Origin: Bacillota bacterium
GTDB taxonomy: Bacteria; Bacillota; Clostridia; Lachnospirales; Lachnospiraceae
Direction of reading: 5' to 3'
DNA: 64,000 nucleotides
NCBI GenBank assembly: GCA_030526045.1
Contig: JAUNDN010000010.1
Span: 1-64,000 of the forward strand
A model generated the notes under the pieces. It was not told the DNA's origin. It saw only the letters and a program-made list of their open reading frames with translations, and made no database searches. Position numbers and translations under genes: made by a program. How positions within the stretch are numbered: the stretch's first letter is position 1; every line of letters begins with the position of its first letter. Positions 41,076 through 49,300 of this stretch are shown here, piece after piece.

Positions 41076-42413
41076 TCATCCGCCCACAGCCTGCTTCCAC
41101 ATAAGCTCCTGACTGTCGTCAAAAAGGGACAACTGTCGATAGGTCATCCCATCCCTGTCAAATGGTAGCTTCTCCTTGTTCGAAATGAGATTTCGAGTAA
41201 TATAATCCTCTTCAAGCTTAGTCGGATACATCATTCTTCCGTTGCAGGTAATAAAGTAAAGCGCCCGCTTTAAGGTTACACCGATTTTCTTCAGATCCTC
41301 AAAACTAAGATTACCGCTCTTCCTTGCTCTTACAATTCTCTGCGCACTCTTAACCCCGATTCCGGGAACACGGAGGATTGTCTGATAATCCGCACGATTG
41401 ATTTCCACAGGAAATTGCTCTAAATGTCGCAGTGCCCAGTCTGCCTTGGGATCAAGCAGCACATTAAAATTGGGTTTGTCCTCACTTAAAAGCTCCTTCG
41501 CCTCAAAGCCATAGAATCTAAGCAGCCAATCTGCCTGATAGAGCCTGTGTTCCCGAAGCAGAGGCGGGCCACCCGGTAATGCCGGAAGTTCTTTGTCTTC
41601 ATTGACACTGACAAAAGCAGAATAATAAACTCTCTTTAAATCAAATTTCTTATACAAATTCTCAGCCACCATCATAATCTGGTAATCGTTTTCCGGTGTT
41701 GCTCCAACAATCATCTGCGTGGACTGCCCGGCGGGAACAAAGGAAGAAGCGTGTCGATAGACCATGAGTTCATTCTTATTCTGCGTGATTCCCTGCTGAA
41801 TCATGCGCATGGGTGCCAAAATGTTCTTCCGATGCTTGTTCGGTGCAAGGCGCTGTAATCCTTCTGCCGTAGGCAGCTCCAGGTTCACACTCATACGGTC
41901 TGCCAGCAGTCCCAGTCTCCTAATGATTTCCGGATCTGCCCCCGGAATTGCTTTCACATGAATATATCCCTGGAAACGGTACAAAGTCCGGAGCTTGTAT
42001 ATCGCCTCATAAATTAATTCCATGGTATAGGTTGGACTGTACAGGATTCCCGAGCTCAGGAACAAGCCTTCTATATAATTGCGGCGGTAAAACTGAATAG
42101 TCAGTTCACAGATCTCGTCCGGCGTGAAGGATGCTCTCGGCACATCATTGGACTTCCGGTTGATACAATATTTGCAATCATAGATGCATTCATTGGTAAA
42201 AAGAATCTTTAAAAGGGAAATACATCGCCCGTCTGAACTGAAGCTGTGACAGATTCCTCCTGCGACCGTATTCCCAATCCCGGTTCCGTCCCCTTTACGC
42301 CCTACTCCACTTGAGGAGCAGGAAACATCATACTTAGCCGCATCCGTCAGGATTTCCAGCTTCTGCATAACCGTCATGGGTTCTCTTTTCCGTAAAATGA
42401 GATTACTTTCCAT
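41076..42413 (-). CDS. Radical SAM putative DNA modification/repair protein (TIGR03916)
   Basis: A 445-residue radical SAM enzyme. The CxxxCxxC cluster is in ECIYDCKYCINRK (about residues 75-87), with NDVPRASFTPDEICEL and GLFLSSGILYSPTYTMELI after it. The C-terminal third has a helix-hairpin-helix DNA-binding part (LRVPGIGVKSAQRIVRARK, near 360). This is the family linked with TIGR03915 and uracil-DNA glycosylase-like genes; it is believed to act on DNA but its reaction is unknown. It overlaps the rarA gene by eleven bases and is followed immediately by the TIGR03915 gene. One SOS-type promoter before rarA should control all three. Confidence 0.85.
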   Translation of the reverse strand: MESNLILRKREPMTVMQKLEILTDAAKYDVSCSSSGVGRKGDGTGIGNTVAGGICHSFSSDGRCISLLKILFTNECIYDCKYCINRKSNDVPRASFTPDEICELTIQFYRRNYIEGLFLSSGILYSPTYTMELIYEAIYKLRTLYRFQGYIHVKAIPGADPEIIRRLGLLADRMSVNLELPTAEGLQRLAPNKHRKNILAPMRMIQQGITQNKNELMVYRHASSFVPAGQSTQMIVGATPENDYQIMMVAENLYKKFDLKRVYYSAFVSVNEDKELPALPGGPPLLREHRLYQADWLLRFYGFEAKELLSEDKPNFNVLLDPKADWALRHLEQFPVEINRADYQTILRVPGIGVKSAQRIVRARKSGNLSFEDLKKIGVTLKRALYFITCNGRMMYPTKLEEDYITRNLISNKEKLPFDRDGMTYRQLSLFDDSQELMWKQAVGG

Positions 42414-43737
42414 CTGCCCTTCCCTTCCTAAATTCCTTTATTACCTCAAGCCGCTGCTTCACCGCTGCTTCATCCCCTTGCCCGGTAGGTGAATAGTAGC
42501 ATTTCCCCTTAAGAGATTCCGGCAGACACTCCATATCCGTCAGCTTTTCCTCCGTATCATGAGCGTACTGATAACCTTCTCCGTAATGAAGCTCCTGCAT
42601 CAACTCCGTAACTCCGTTTCTGATCTGCAGGGGAACCGGTTCACTCAGCATGGTCTTCGCATCCTGCCTTGCCCTGCCATACCCAACATAGAGTGCATTA
42701 GATTTGGGAGCCATGGAAAGGTAAACCACCGCGTGAGTCAAATTCACATCACATTCAGGCATTCCATTAAAGTGACAGGCCTGATAAGCCGCCACTGCCA
42801 CCTGCAGAGCTCCGGAATCTGCCATTCCTACATCTTCACTGGCAAATCGCACCAGCCTTCTTGCCACATAAAGCGGATCCTCGCCGGCCTCCAGCATCCT
42901 TGCCAGCCAATAAACTGCAGCATCCGGATCGCTGTTCCGCATAGATTTATGAAGAGCGGAAATCAGGTTGTAATGCTCTTCCCCGTTTCTGTCATAAAGG
43001 AGCATTTTCTGCCCCGTACACTGTTCCAGTGTTTCCTCCGTAACAGTGATGGAACCATCCGGCTCAATTCTCCCGTTGAGGACCGCCATATCCAGCGTAT
43101 TCAGTGCAGTTCTGGCATCCCCATTGGCAAATGCAGAGATTGCCTGTAGCAGTCTTTCTTCTATATTAATGGTACTATTTCCCAAACCCTTTTTACTAAT
43201 AAGGGCATGGTGCAGAAGCTCCAAAATGTCCTCTCGGGTCAAAGCCTGCAGCACAAACACCTTACACCTTGACAAAAGTGCGGAATTGATCTCAAAGGAG
43301 GGATTCTCAGTGGTCGCCCCGATCAGGATAATACTACCCTTCTCCACATAGGGAAGAAAGGCATCCTGTTGTGCCTTGTTAAAGCGGTGGATTTCATCTA
43401 CAAAGACAATCGTCTTCAAGCCCAACATGCGGTCACTCTCCGCCTGTTTCATCACATCCTTGATTTCCTTAATGCCGCATGTTACGGCGCTGAAATCTAT
43501 AAATGACGAATGTGTCATATTTGCTATGATCCGTGCAAGCGTGGTCTTGCCAACTCCCGGCGGCCCCCAAAAAATCATAGAACTGACAATATCCCTGTCA
43601 AGCATATTCTTCAGTACCTTGCCTTCTCCCAGAAGGTGTCTTTGACCGATATAGTCATCTAATGTATCCGGACGCAGGCGACTTGCAAGCGGTGCAATTC
43701 TGTCTGCTTCCTGCGAAAAAAGTGATAATTGTTCCAT
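42403..43737 (-). CDS. rarA: Replication-associated recombination protein A
   Basis: A 444-residue AAA+ ATPase of the RarA/MgsA/WRNIP1 family. MEQLSLFSQEADRIAPLASRLRPDTLDDYIGQRHLLGEGKVL is the usual start, Walker A GPPGVGKTT at about 52, Walker B TIVFVDEIHRFNKAQQDAFLPYVEKG at 100-125, GATTENPSFEIN sensor 1, and SLPESLKGKCYYSPTGQGDE at the end. It acts at stalled replication forks. I start at the ATG at 43735-43737, seven bases after AAAGGA. It leads the operon with the radical SAM and TIGR03915 genes; two LexA-box sequences flank its promoter, suggesting induction by DNA damage. Confidence 0.9.
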   Translation of the reverse strand: MEQLSLFSQEADRIAPLASRLRPDTLDDYIGQRHLLGEGKVLKNMLDRDIVSSMIFWGPPGVGKTTLARIIANMTHSSFIDFSAVTCGIKEIKDVMKQAESDRMLGLKTIVFVDEIHRFNKAQQDAFLPYVEKGSIILIGATTENPSFEINSALLSRCKVFVLQALTREDILELLHHALISKKGLGNSTINIEERLLQAISAFANGDARTALNTLDMAVLNGRIEPDGSITVTEETLEQCTGQKMLLYDRNGEEHYNLISALHKSMRNSDPDAAVYWLARMLEAGEDPLYVARRLVRFASEDVGMADSGALQVAVAAYQACHFNGMPECDVNLTHAVVYLSMAPKSNALYVGYGRARQDAKTMLSEPVPLQIRNGVTELMQELHYGEGYQYAHDTEEKLTDMECLPESLKGKCYYSPTGQGDEAAVKQRLEVIKEFRKGRADGK

Positions 43738-43770
43738 ATCATATTCCTTTATCATTATCTGATGTTTTTA

Positions 43771-43782
43771 GAACATTTGTTT
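43771..43782. promoter_or_regulatory. LexA box (one mismatch), downstream of -10
   Basis: GAACATTTGTTT differs from the Gram-positive SOS box GAACNNNNGTTC by its last base. It lies between the -10 and the rarA start. Confidence 0.6.
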
Positions 43783-43788
43783 GCCATT

Positions 43789-43817
43789 ATCATAGCACAT
43801 GAACTGCGTTTGTACAA
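43789..43817 (-). promoter_or_regulatory. Promoter of the rarA operon
   Basis: TTGTAC, 17 bases, TATGAT on the minus strand, 52 bases before the rarA ATG, with LexA boxes on both sides. Confidence 0.75.
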
Positions 43818-43826
43818 CAGTTTTCA

Positions 43827-43838
43827 GAACATTTGTTC
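43827..43838. promoter_or_regulatory. LexA box (exact), upstream of -35
   Basis: GAACATTTGTTC matches GAACNNNNGTTC exactly and sits nine bases upstream of the -35 box of the rarA promoter. With the near match at 43771 it forms a pair sharing the same AACATTTGTT core. Confidence 0.75.
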
Positions 43839-43904
43839 TTCTTTTCAAATAATAAATCCTTTTTCAGAATTGTGTACCTGATGAATGGGATTCCATAATG
43901 TGCA

Positions 43905-43933
43905 TTGAAATAGACATGAAATAAATATATATT
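43905..43933 (+). promoter_or_regulatory. Predicted promoter of the solitary isochorismatase-like gene
   Basis: TTGAAA, 17 bases, TATATT on the plus strand, 48 bases before the ATG. The surrounding bases are AT-rich, so other matches are possible. Confidence 0.45.
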
Positions 43934-43981
43934 ATAAATAGTGGATATACGAATCGGGATTTATAAGAAATAAGGAGAAAT

Positions 43982-44431
43982 ATGAAGGCATTATTGGTTA
44001 TAGATATTCAAAAGTCATATATTTCAAAGTATGAAACCGATATAGTACAGAAAATCAATGAGCGAATATTCGATGCTCAAAAGCAACAGTATGATATTGT
44101 GTATATAAAGAATACGAAGAAGCTTCGCAGCGGAACAGTCACAGATGAGTTTGCGGATGAACTCTTTCTTGCATCAGATAATGTGTTTTGTAAAGATCAG
44201 GCAGATGCCCTTTCATCTGAAGAATTGATTTCATATCTTAAATCAAAGAGTATTTCAGACATAGAAATGGTAGGTGTAGATGGAAATTTGTGTATCAAAG
44301 CAAGCGCAAAAGGTGCAGTGAAGCGTGGTTTCTTTGTTTCTATTCTATTGAGTTGTGTAGGTGTATCTAATTTGCCACGATTTGAAAAAACAAAAGAAAA
44401 CCTTGAAAAATTAGGGGTAATACTAAGATAG
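43982..44431 (+). CDS. Isochorismatase-like cysteine hydrolase, solitary cassette
   Basis: A 149-residue isochorismatase-fold protein, short for the family. Expected catalytic residues are Asp in ALLVIDIQKSY (residue 8), Lys in VFCKDQADA near 64 and Cys in VDGNLCIKASAKGA near 101. Members hydrolyse amides (nicotinamide, ureidoacrylate) or isochorismate; this one could act on any of those. Its codons are AT-rich compared with the flanks. The plus-strand gene lies alone between two minus-strand operons (rarA and gltBD) and is followed by a spacer repeat of type 2, so it looks inserted. GGAG precedes its ATG. Confidence 0.75.
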   Translation: MKALLVIDIQKSYISKYETDIVQKINERIFDAQKQQYDIVYIKNTKKLRSGTVTDEFADELFLASDNVFCKDQADALSSEELISYLKSKSISDIEMVGVDGNLCIKASAKGAVKRGFFVSILLSCVGVSNLPRFEKTKENLEKLGVILR

Positions 44432-44441
44432 ACAATTAGAC

Positions 44442-44480
44442 AACTTCCGGTTTGTCGAAGAGACAAACCCCAATTAAGCG
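44442..44480 (+). repeat. Spacer repeat, type 2, beside the solitary gene
   Basis: This plus-strand copy matches 6536-6577 (minus strand) at 29 of 33 positions and follows the isochorismatase stop by eleven bases. Its core is a perfect 8-bp hairpin GGTTTGTC/GACAAACC with GAAGA loop. The differences from the other copy are all transitions. In both cases the repeat is on the 3' side of a gene, in the same orientation. Confidence 0.7.
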
Positions 44481-44564
44481 AATTCTTCTGCATGTGATGA
44501 CAGAAAATATTCATATATAGCTACGGTTTCGATGCAGGCAGGGCACAGTAGAGGAAAAATGATG

Positions 44565-44820
44565 AAAAAGCCACGCACCAAAGCGCGGGGCGGGGCGCTG
44601 GAGAAGATATGCGATGAAAAAGCCACTGCCCCGAAAGCGGGGTGGGGCGCTGGAGAAAGAAAGTGTCCAAAAAGCCACGCCCCGAAGTGCGAGGCAGGGC
44701 GTAGGAGCGGAAAAGCGATGAAAAAGCCCCGACCCGAAATGCGGGGCGGGGCGCGGAAGCAGGAAAAGGCGATAAAAGCCACGCCTCAAAGCGCGGGGCG
44801 GGGCGTGGCACAGAAAGTGT
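44565..44820 (-). repeat. Five tandem terminator-like repeats, period 52 bp
   Basis: Five GC-rich units begin at about 44565, 44617, 44669, 44721 and 44773 (period 52, 52, 52 and 52-53). On the minus strand each unit carries a G+C-rich hairpin such as GCCACGCC/GGCGTGGC or GCCCCG/CGGGGC followed directly by TTTT or TTTTT. They stand 20-275 bases after the gltD stop on the same strand. The units have diverged by point changes but keep hairpin and T-run. I read them as a tandemly amplified factor-independent terminator. Low-quality open frames across it are by-products of the repeat. Confidence 0.8.
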
Positions 44821-44838
44821 GTAAAGTGTATAAATTGC

Positions 44839-46323
44839 TTACAGGTTGGTATATCCCATCAGGCTCTCATCCACAGCTCTTGCTGCCTCACGGCCTTCCC
44901 GGATTGCCCATACCACCAGGGACTGTCCTCTGTGCATATCCCCCGCTGTGAAGACATTCTTCACGGAAGTTTCATAAGCATCGGGCGCTGTCTGTACATT
45001 GGTCCTCTGGTTCGTTTCCACCTTAAAAGCATCTGTCACATACTTCTGACTTCCAAGGAAGCCTGCTGCGATCAGAACGATTTCTGCGGGAAGTGTCTGC
45101 TCAGAGCCCGGAATTTCCTTCATATTCATTCTTCCACTCTCAGGATCCTTCTCCCAGGAAAGCTTCACAATCTTCACTGCCTTGAGGTTCCCGTTTTTAT
45201 CCTTAACAAACTCCTTTACCGTGGACTCATAGATTCTGGGATCATGCCCAAATACTGCAATTGCCTCCTCCTGACCGTAATCTGTCTTACAGATCTTGGG
45301 CCATTCCGGCCAGGCATTGTTTTCTGCCCTCTTATCGGGTGCTTTGGGCATCATCTCTATCTGCGTTACCGACTTACAGCCATGGCGGATACTGGTTCCC
45401 ACACAGTCGTTACCAGTATCACCACCGCCGATGATCACCACGTTTTTATCCTTTGTATTGACAAACTGTCCGTCCTCAAATCCGGAATCCAAGAGACTTT
45501 TTGTATTTGCCTTCAGGAAATCAACCGCAAAGTAAATTCCCTTTGCATCCCTTCCCGGTGCATCAATATCCCTGGGATTGGATGCACCGCAGGCAAGCAC
45601 TACTCTGTCGTATTCCTTAAGAAGCTTCTCCGCTTTGATATCCTTCCCCACATCCACGCCGGTGATAAAGGTAACTCCTTCTTCCTCCATCACCCTTACC
45701 TTGCGATCCACAATATGCTTCTCCAGCTTCATATTGGGGATTCCATACATGAGCAACCCGCCAATCCTGTCCGAGCGCTCATACACCGTCACGCTGTGTC
45801 CGCGCTTATTGAGCTGATCAGCCACTGCAAGACCGGAAGGACCGCTTCCGACCACAGCTACCTTCTTCCCGGTTCTTACCTTGGGCGGCTTGGGCGCTGC
45901 ATAGCCCTGCTCATAAGCATTTTCTATGATAGCGTACTCGTTTTCCTTGGTGGATACCGGTTCGCCAATCAAACCGCAAGTGCAGGCTGCTTCACAGAGA
46001 GCCGGACACACTCTCGAAGTGAACTCCGGAAAGCTGTTCGTCTTTTTCAATCTATAGTATGCCTGCTCCCAGTTTCCCATATAAACCAGGTCATTCCACT
46101 CCGGCACCAGATTATGCAACGGGCATCCACTGGTCATTCCACAGATCGTCATACCTGACTGGCAGAAGGGGACGCCGCACTCCATACATCTGGCTCCCTG
46201 AAGCTGTTGGCGCTCTTTGGAAAGATGTTCGTGGAATTCATTAAAGTTCTTAATTCTCTCCTTAGGCTTTACATCCTTTGATACTTCTCTTTGATATTCC
46301 ATAAATCCTGTTGGTTTTCCCAT
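44839..46323 (-). CDS. gltD: Glutamate synthase small subunit
   Basis: A 494-residue NADPH-dependent glutamate synthase beta subunit. MGKPTGFMEYQREV at the start, CMECGVPFCQSG, GCPLHNLVPEWNDLVY and CPALCEAACTCGL carry the Cys residues for iron-sulfur clusters; KVAVVGSGPSGLAVADQLNKRGH binds FAD, and VVIIGGGDTGNDCVGTSIRHG binds NADPH. The final ARAVDESLMGYTNL is the family end. It passes electrons from NADPH to GltB. I start at the ATG at 46321-46323, eight bases after GGGAGG, sixteen bases after gltB. Five tandem terminator-like hairpins follow. Confidence 0.95.
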   Translation of the reverse strand: MGKPTGFMEYQREVSKDVKPKERIKNFNEFHEHLSKERQQLQGARCMECGVPFCQSGMTICGMTSGCPLHNLVPEWNDLVYMGNWEQAYYRLKKTNSFPEFTSRVCPALCEAACTCGLIGEPVSTKENEYAIIENAYEQGYAAPKPPKVRTGKKVAVVGSGPSGLAVADQLNKRGHSVTVYERSDRIGGLLMYGIPNMKLEKHIVDRKVRVMEEEGVTFITGVDVGKDIKAEKLLKEYDRVVLACGASNPRDIDAPGRDAKGIYFAVDFLKANTKSLLDSGFEDGQFVNTKDKNVVIIGGGDTGNDCVGTSIRHGCKSVTQIEMMPKAPDKRAENNAWPEWPKICKTDYGQEEAIAVFGHDPRIYESTVKEFVKDKNGNLKAVKIVKLSWEKDPESGRMNMKEIPGSEQTLPAEIVLIAAGFLGSQKYVTDAFKVETNQRTNVQTAPDAYETSVKNVFTAGDMHRGQSLVVWAIREGREAARAVDESLMGYTNL

Positions 46324-46338
46324 CGTTTCCACCTCCCT

Positions 46339-49300
46339 CTATTTCGCTTCCTTAATTGCATAAAACGCTTCAATCTGTGCCTGTTCTGCACTCAATCCCT
46401 TTTCCTCCATCTGTACGATGGTAGCAAGCATCTTCTCATAATCATGGGGAATGATCTTCTTAAACTTAGGCAGATAATCCTTAAAGTTGTCCAAAATTAA
46501 TTTGCCCTTTTCTGAATTCGTCAAGGCTACATGCTCCTTGATCATTTCCTTCAGTTCAATGACATCATATTTATTGGTCAACTCGTATGAAGATACCATT
46601 TCCTTGTTCAGTCTGATGTAAAGGTCGTTATCCTCATCCAGTACATAGGCAATACCGCCGCTCATACCTGCCGCAAAGTTTTTGCCGGTTCTGCCAAGTA
46701 CTACCACACGTCCGCCGGTCATATATTCACAGCCATGATCGCCTACTCCCTCAACAACCGCAATTGCGCCGGAATTCCGGACACAGAAGCGTTCTCCTGC
46801 CACACCGTTGATAAAGGCTTTTCCACTGGTGGCTCCATACAATGCCACGTTGCCGATGATGATATTATCCTCTGCCTTGAAGCGACTTCCTTTGGGCGGG
46901 TACACAATCAGCTTACCGCCTGATAAGCCTTTTCCGAAGTAGTCATTGCTCTCTCCCACAAGCTCCAGAGTAAGCCCCTTAGGAACGAATGCACCGAAGC
47001 TCTGACCGCCTGCTCCATTACAGAGAACCCTGTAGGTGTCCTCGTCCAGATTATCGCCCATCTGCCTTGTGATCTCAGATCCCAAAATGGTTCCAAACGC
47101 TCTGTCCGTATTCTTGACATCAACCTCAATGCTTCTTTTTGTTCCTGTCTGCATTGCCTTGGAAAGCTGCTTTAAAAGTACCTTTTCATCTACGGTATTT
47201 TCCAGCTTAAAGTCATATACCTGCTTCGGATCAAAGGTAACCTTTTCCTTACCTCCTGCATAGGGATTCTTCAGAATCAGGCTTAAGTCGATCTGCTTCT
47301 GGCTTTCTGTCAGATTTTCCTTAATTTTTAGCAGCTCTGTGTGACCTACCAGCTCATCTACGGTACGCACACCAAGCTTTGCCATGTATTCCCGTAATTC
47401 CTGAGCAATGAAGCGCATGAAATTCATCACATATTCCGGTTTTCCTTTAAAGTTCTTGCGAAGCTCCGGATTCTGGGTGGCTACCCCTACCGGGCAGGTA
47501 TCCAGATTGCAGACTCTCATCATGACACAGCCCATGGTTACAAGGGGTGCTGTCGCAAAGCCGAATTCCTCTGCACCGAGCAAAGCTGCAATGGCTACAT
47601 CACGGCCGCTCATCAGCTTACCGTCTGTCTCGATTCTTACCTTATTTCTCAACCCGTTCATGATTAAGGTCTGATGTGTCTCTGCAAGTCCAAGCTCCCA
47701 TGGAAGGCCGGCGTTGTGAATGGAATTTCTGGGTGCTGCACCGGTACCGCCGTCATAGCCGGATACCAGGATCACCTGTGCTCCTGCCTTGGCAACACCG
47801 GCTGCCACGGTTCCCACACCTGCCTCGGACACCAGCTTCACGCTGATCCGGGCTTTCTTATTTGCATTTTTTAAATCATAAATCAGCTCTGCCAGATCCT
47901 CGATGGAATAAATATCATGATGAGGCGGGGGCGAAATCAACCCGACACCGGGCGTTGAATGTCTGGTCTTGGCAATCCATGGATAAACCTTACCTCCCGG
48001 AAGGTGTCCTCCTTCTCCGGGCTTAGCTCCCTGTGCCATCTTAATCTGTATTTCATCTGCACTTACCAGATATCTGCTTGTCACACCAAACCGTCCTGAA
48101 GCAACCTGCTTGATAGCGGAGCATCTGTTAACACCGTCAGGGCCAACCGTCAATCTTTCCAGATCCTCGCCACCCTCACCGGAATTGGAACGTCCGTGGA
48201 GACGGTTCATGGCAATTGCCAGTGTTTCATGAGCTTCCTTGGAAATCGAGCCATAGGACATGGCACCTGTTTTAAATCTGGTAACGATGGAATCCACGCT
48301 TTCCACCTCTTCGATGGGAACTCCCTTCTTCGGATAGTTAAAGTCCATTAAGCCACGCAGATTCTTCACGGAATTTTCATCATTGACCAGTGCCGTATAC
48401 TGCTTAAACATCTCATAGTCGCCGCGTCTTGTGGATTCCTGAAGCATATGAATGGTAGCCGGATTATAAAGATGTTCGTCCGCACCACTTCTCATTTTGT
48501 GGTGACCTAAGCTGTTCAGCGTCAGATCATTTTCAAGTCCCAGGGGATCGAATGCCTGTGAATGCAGGGCATCCACCTGTTTTTCAATATCCTGAATGGT
48601 AATTCCACCCACACGGCATACCGTATGCGGGAAATATTTGTTGATCACATCCTTATCTATACCGATTGCTTCAAAAATCTGTGAACCTTCATAGGACTGG
48701 ATCGTGCTGATTCCCATCTTGGACGCGATCTTGACAATACCGTGCAAAATGGCATTATTGTAGTCCTCCACTGCTGCATAATAATCCTTGTCAAGCATAT
48801 GATTGTCAATCAGCTCTTTGATGGATTCCTGCGCAAGATAAGGATTGATCGCACACGCACCATAGCCAAGCAGGGTTGCAAAATGATGCACCTCTCTGGG
48901 TTCTCCGGATTCCAGGATCAAGGCAACGGAGGTCTTTTTCTTGGTTACAACCAAATGTCTGTTCAGCGCAGATACTGCCAGCAAGGACGGGATCGCCACA
49001 TGATTTTCATCCACACCCCTGTCGGAGAGGATCATAATATTCACGCCATCTCGGTAGGCACGGTCAACCTCAACGAACAGTCTGTCAATTGCACGCTCCA
49101 GACTTGTATTTTTATAGTAGGTAATGGGAATCACTTCTACCTTAAAGCCATCTGCCTTCATGCTCTTGATCTTCATCAGATCCGTGTTGGTGAGAATCGG
49201 ATTGTGAACCGAAAGCACGTTACAGTTCTTCGGAATTTCCTCCAGAATATTGCCGTCCGTGCCGATATAAACCGTTGTGGAGGTAACAACCTCCTCGCGA

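Noticed and set aside
44565..44820. CRISPR array
   Set aside because: Repeats have the same 52-base unit throughout with no unique spacers and no cas genes, so it is a plain tandem array.
44474..44951. Overlapping frames of 92-139 codons across the tandem repeat array
   Set aside because: They arise from the 52-base repeat and give Pro/Arg/Phe-rich or Lys/Gly-rich low-complexity proteins in several frames at once; no start signals.
44932..46158. A 408-codon plus-strand frame opposite gltD
   Set aside because: It lies wholly antisense to the highly conserved gltD coding region, so the length reflects codon bias of that gene.
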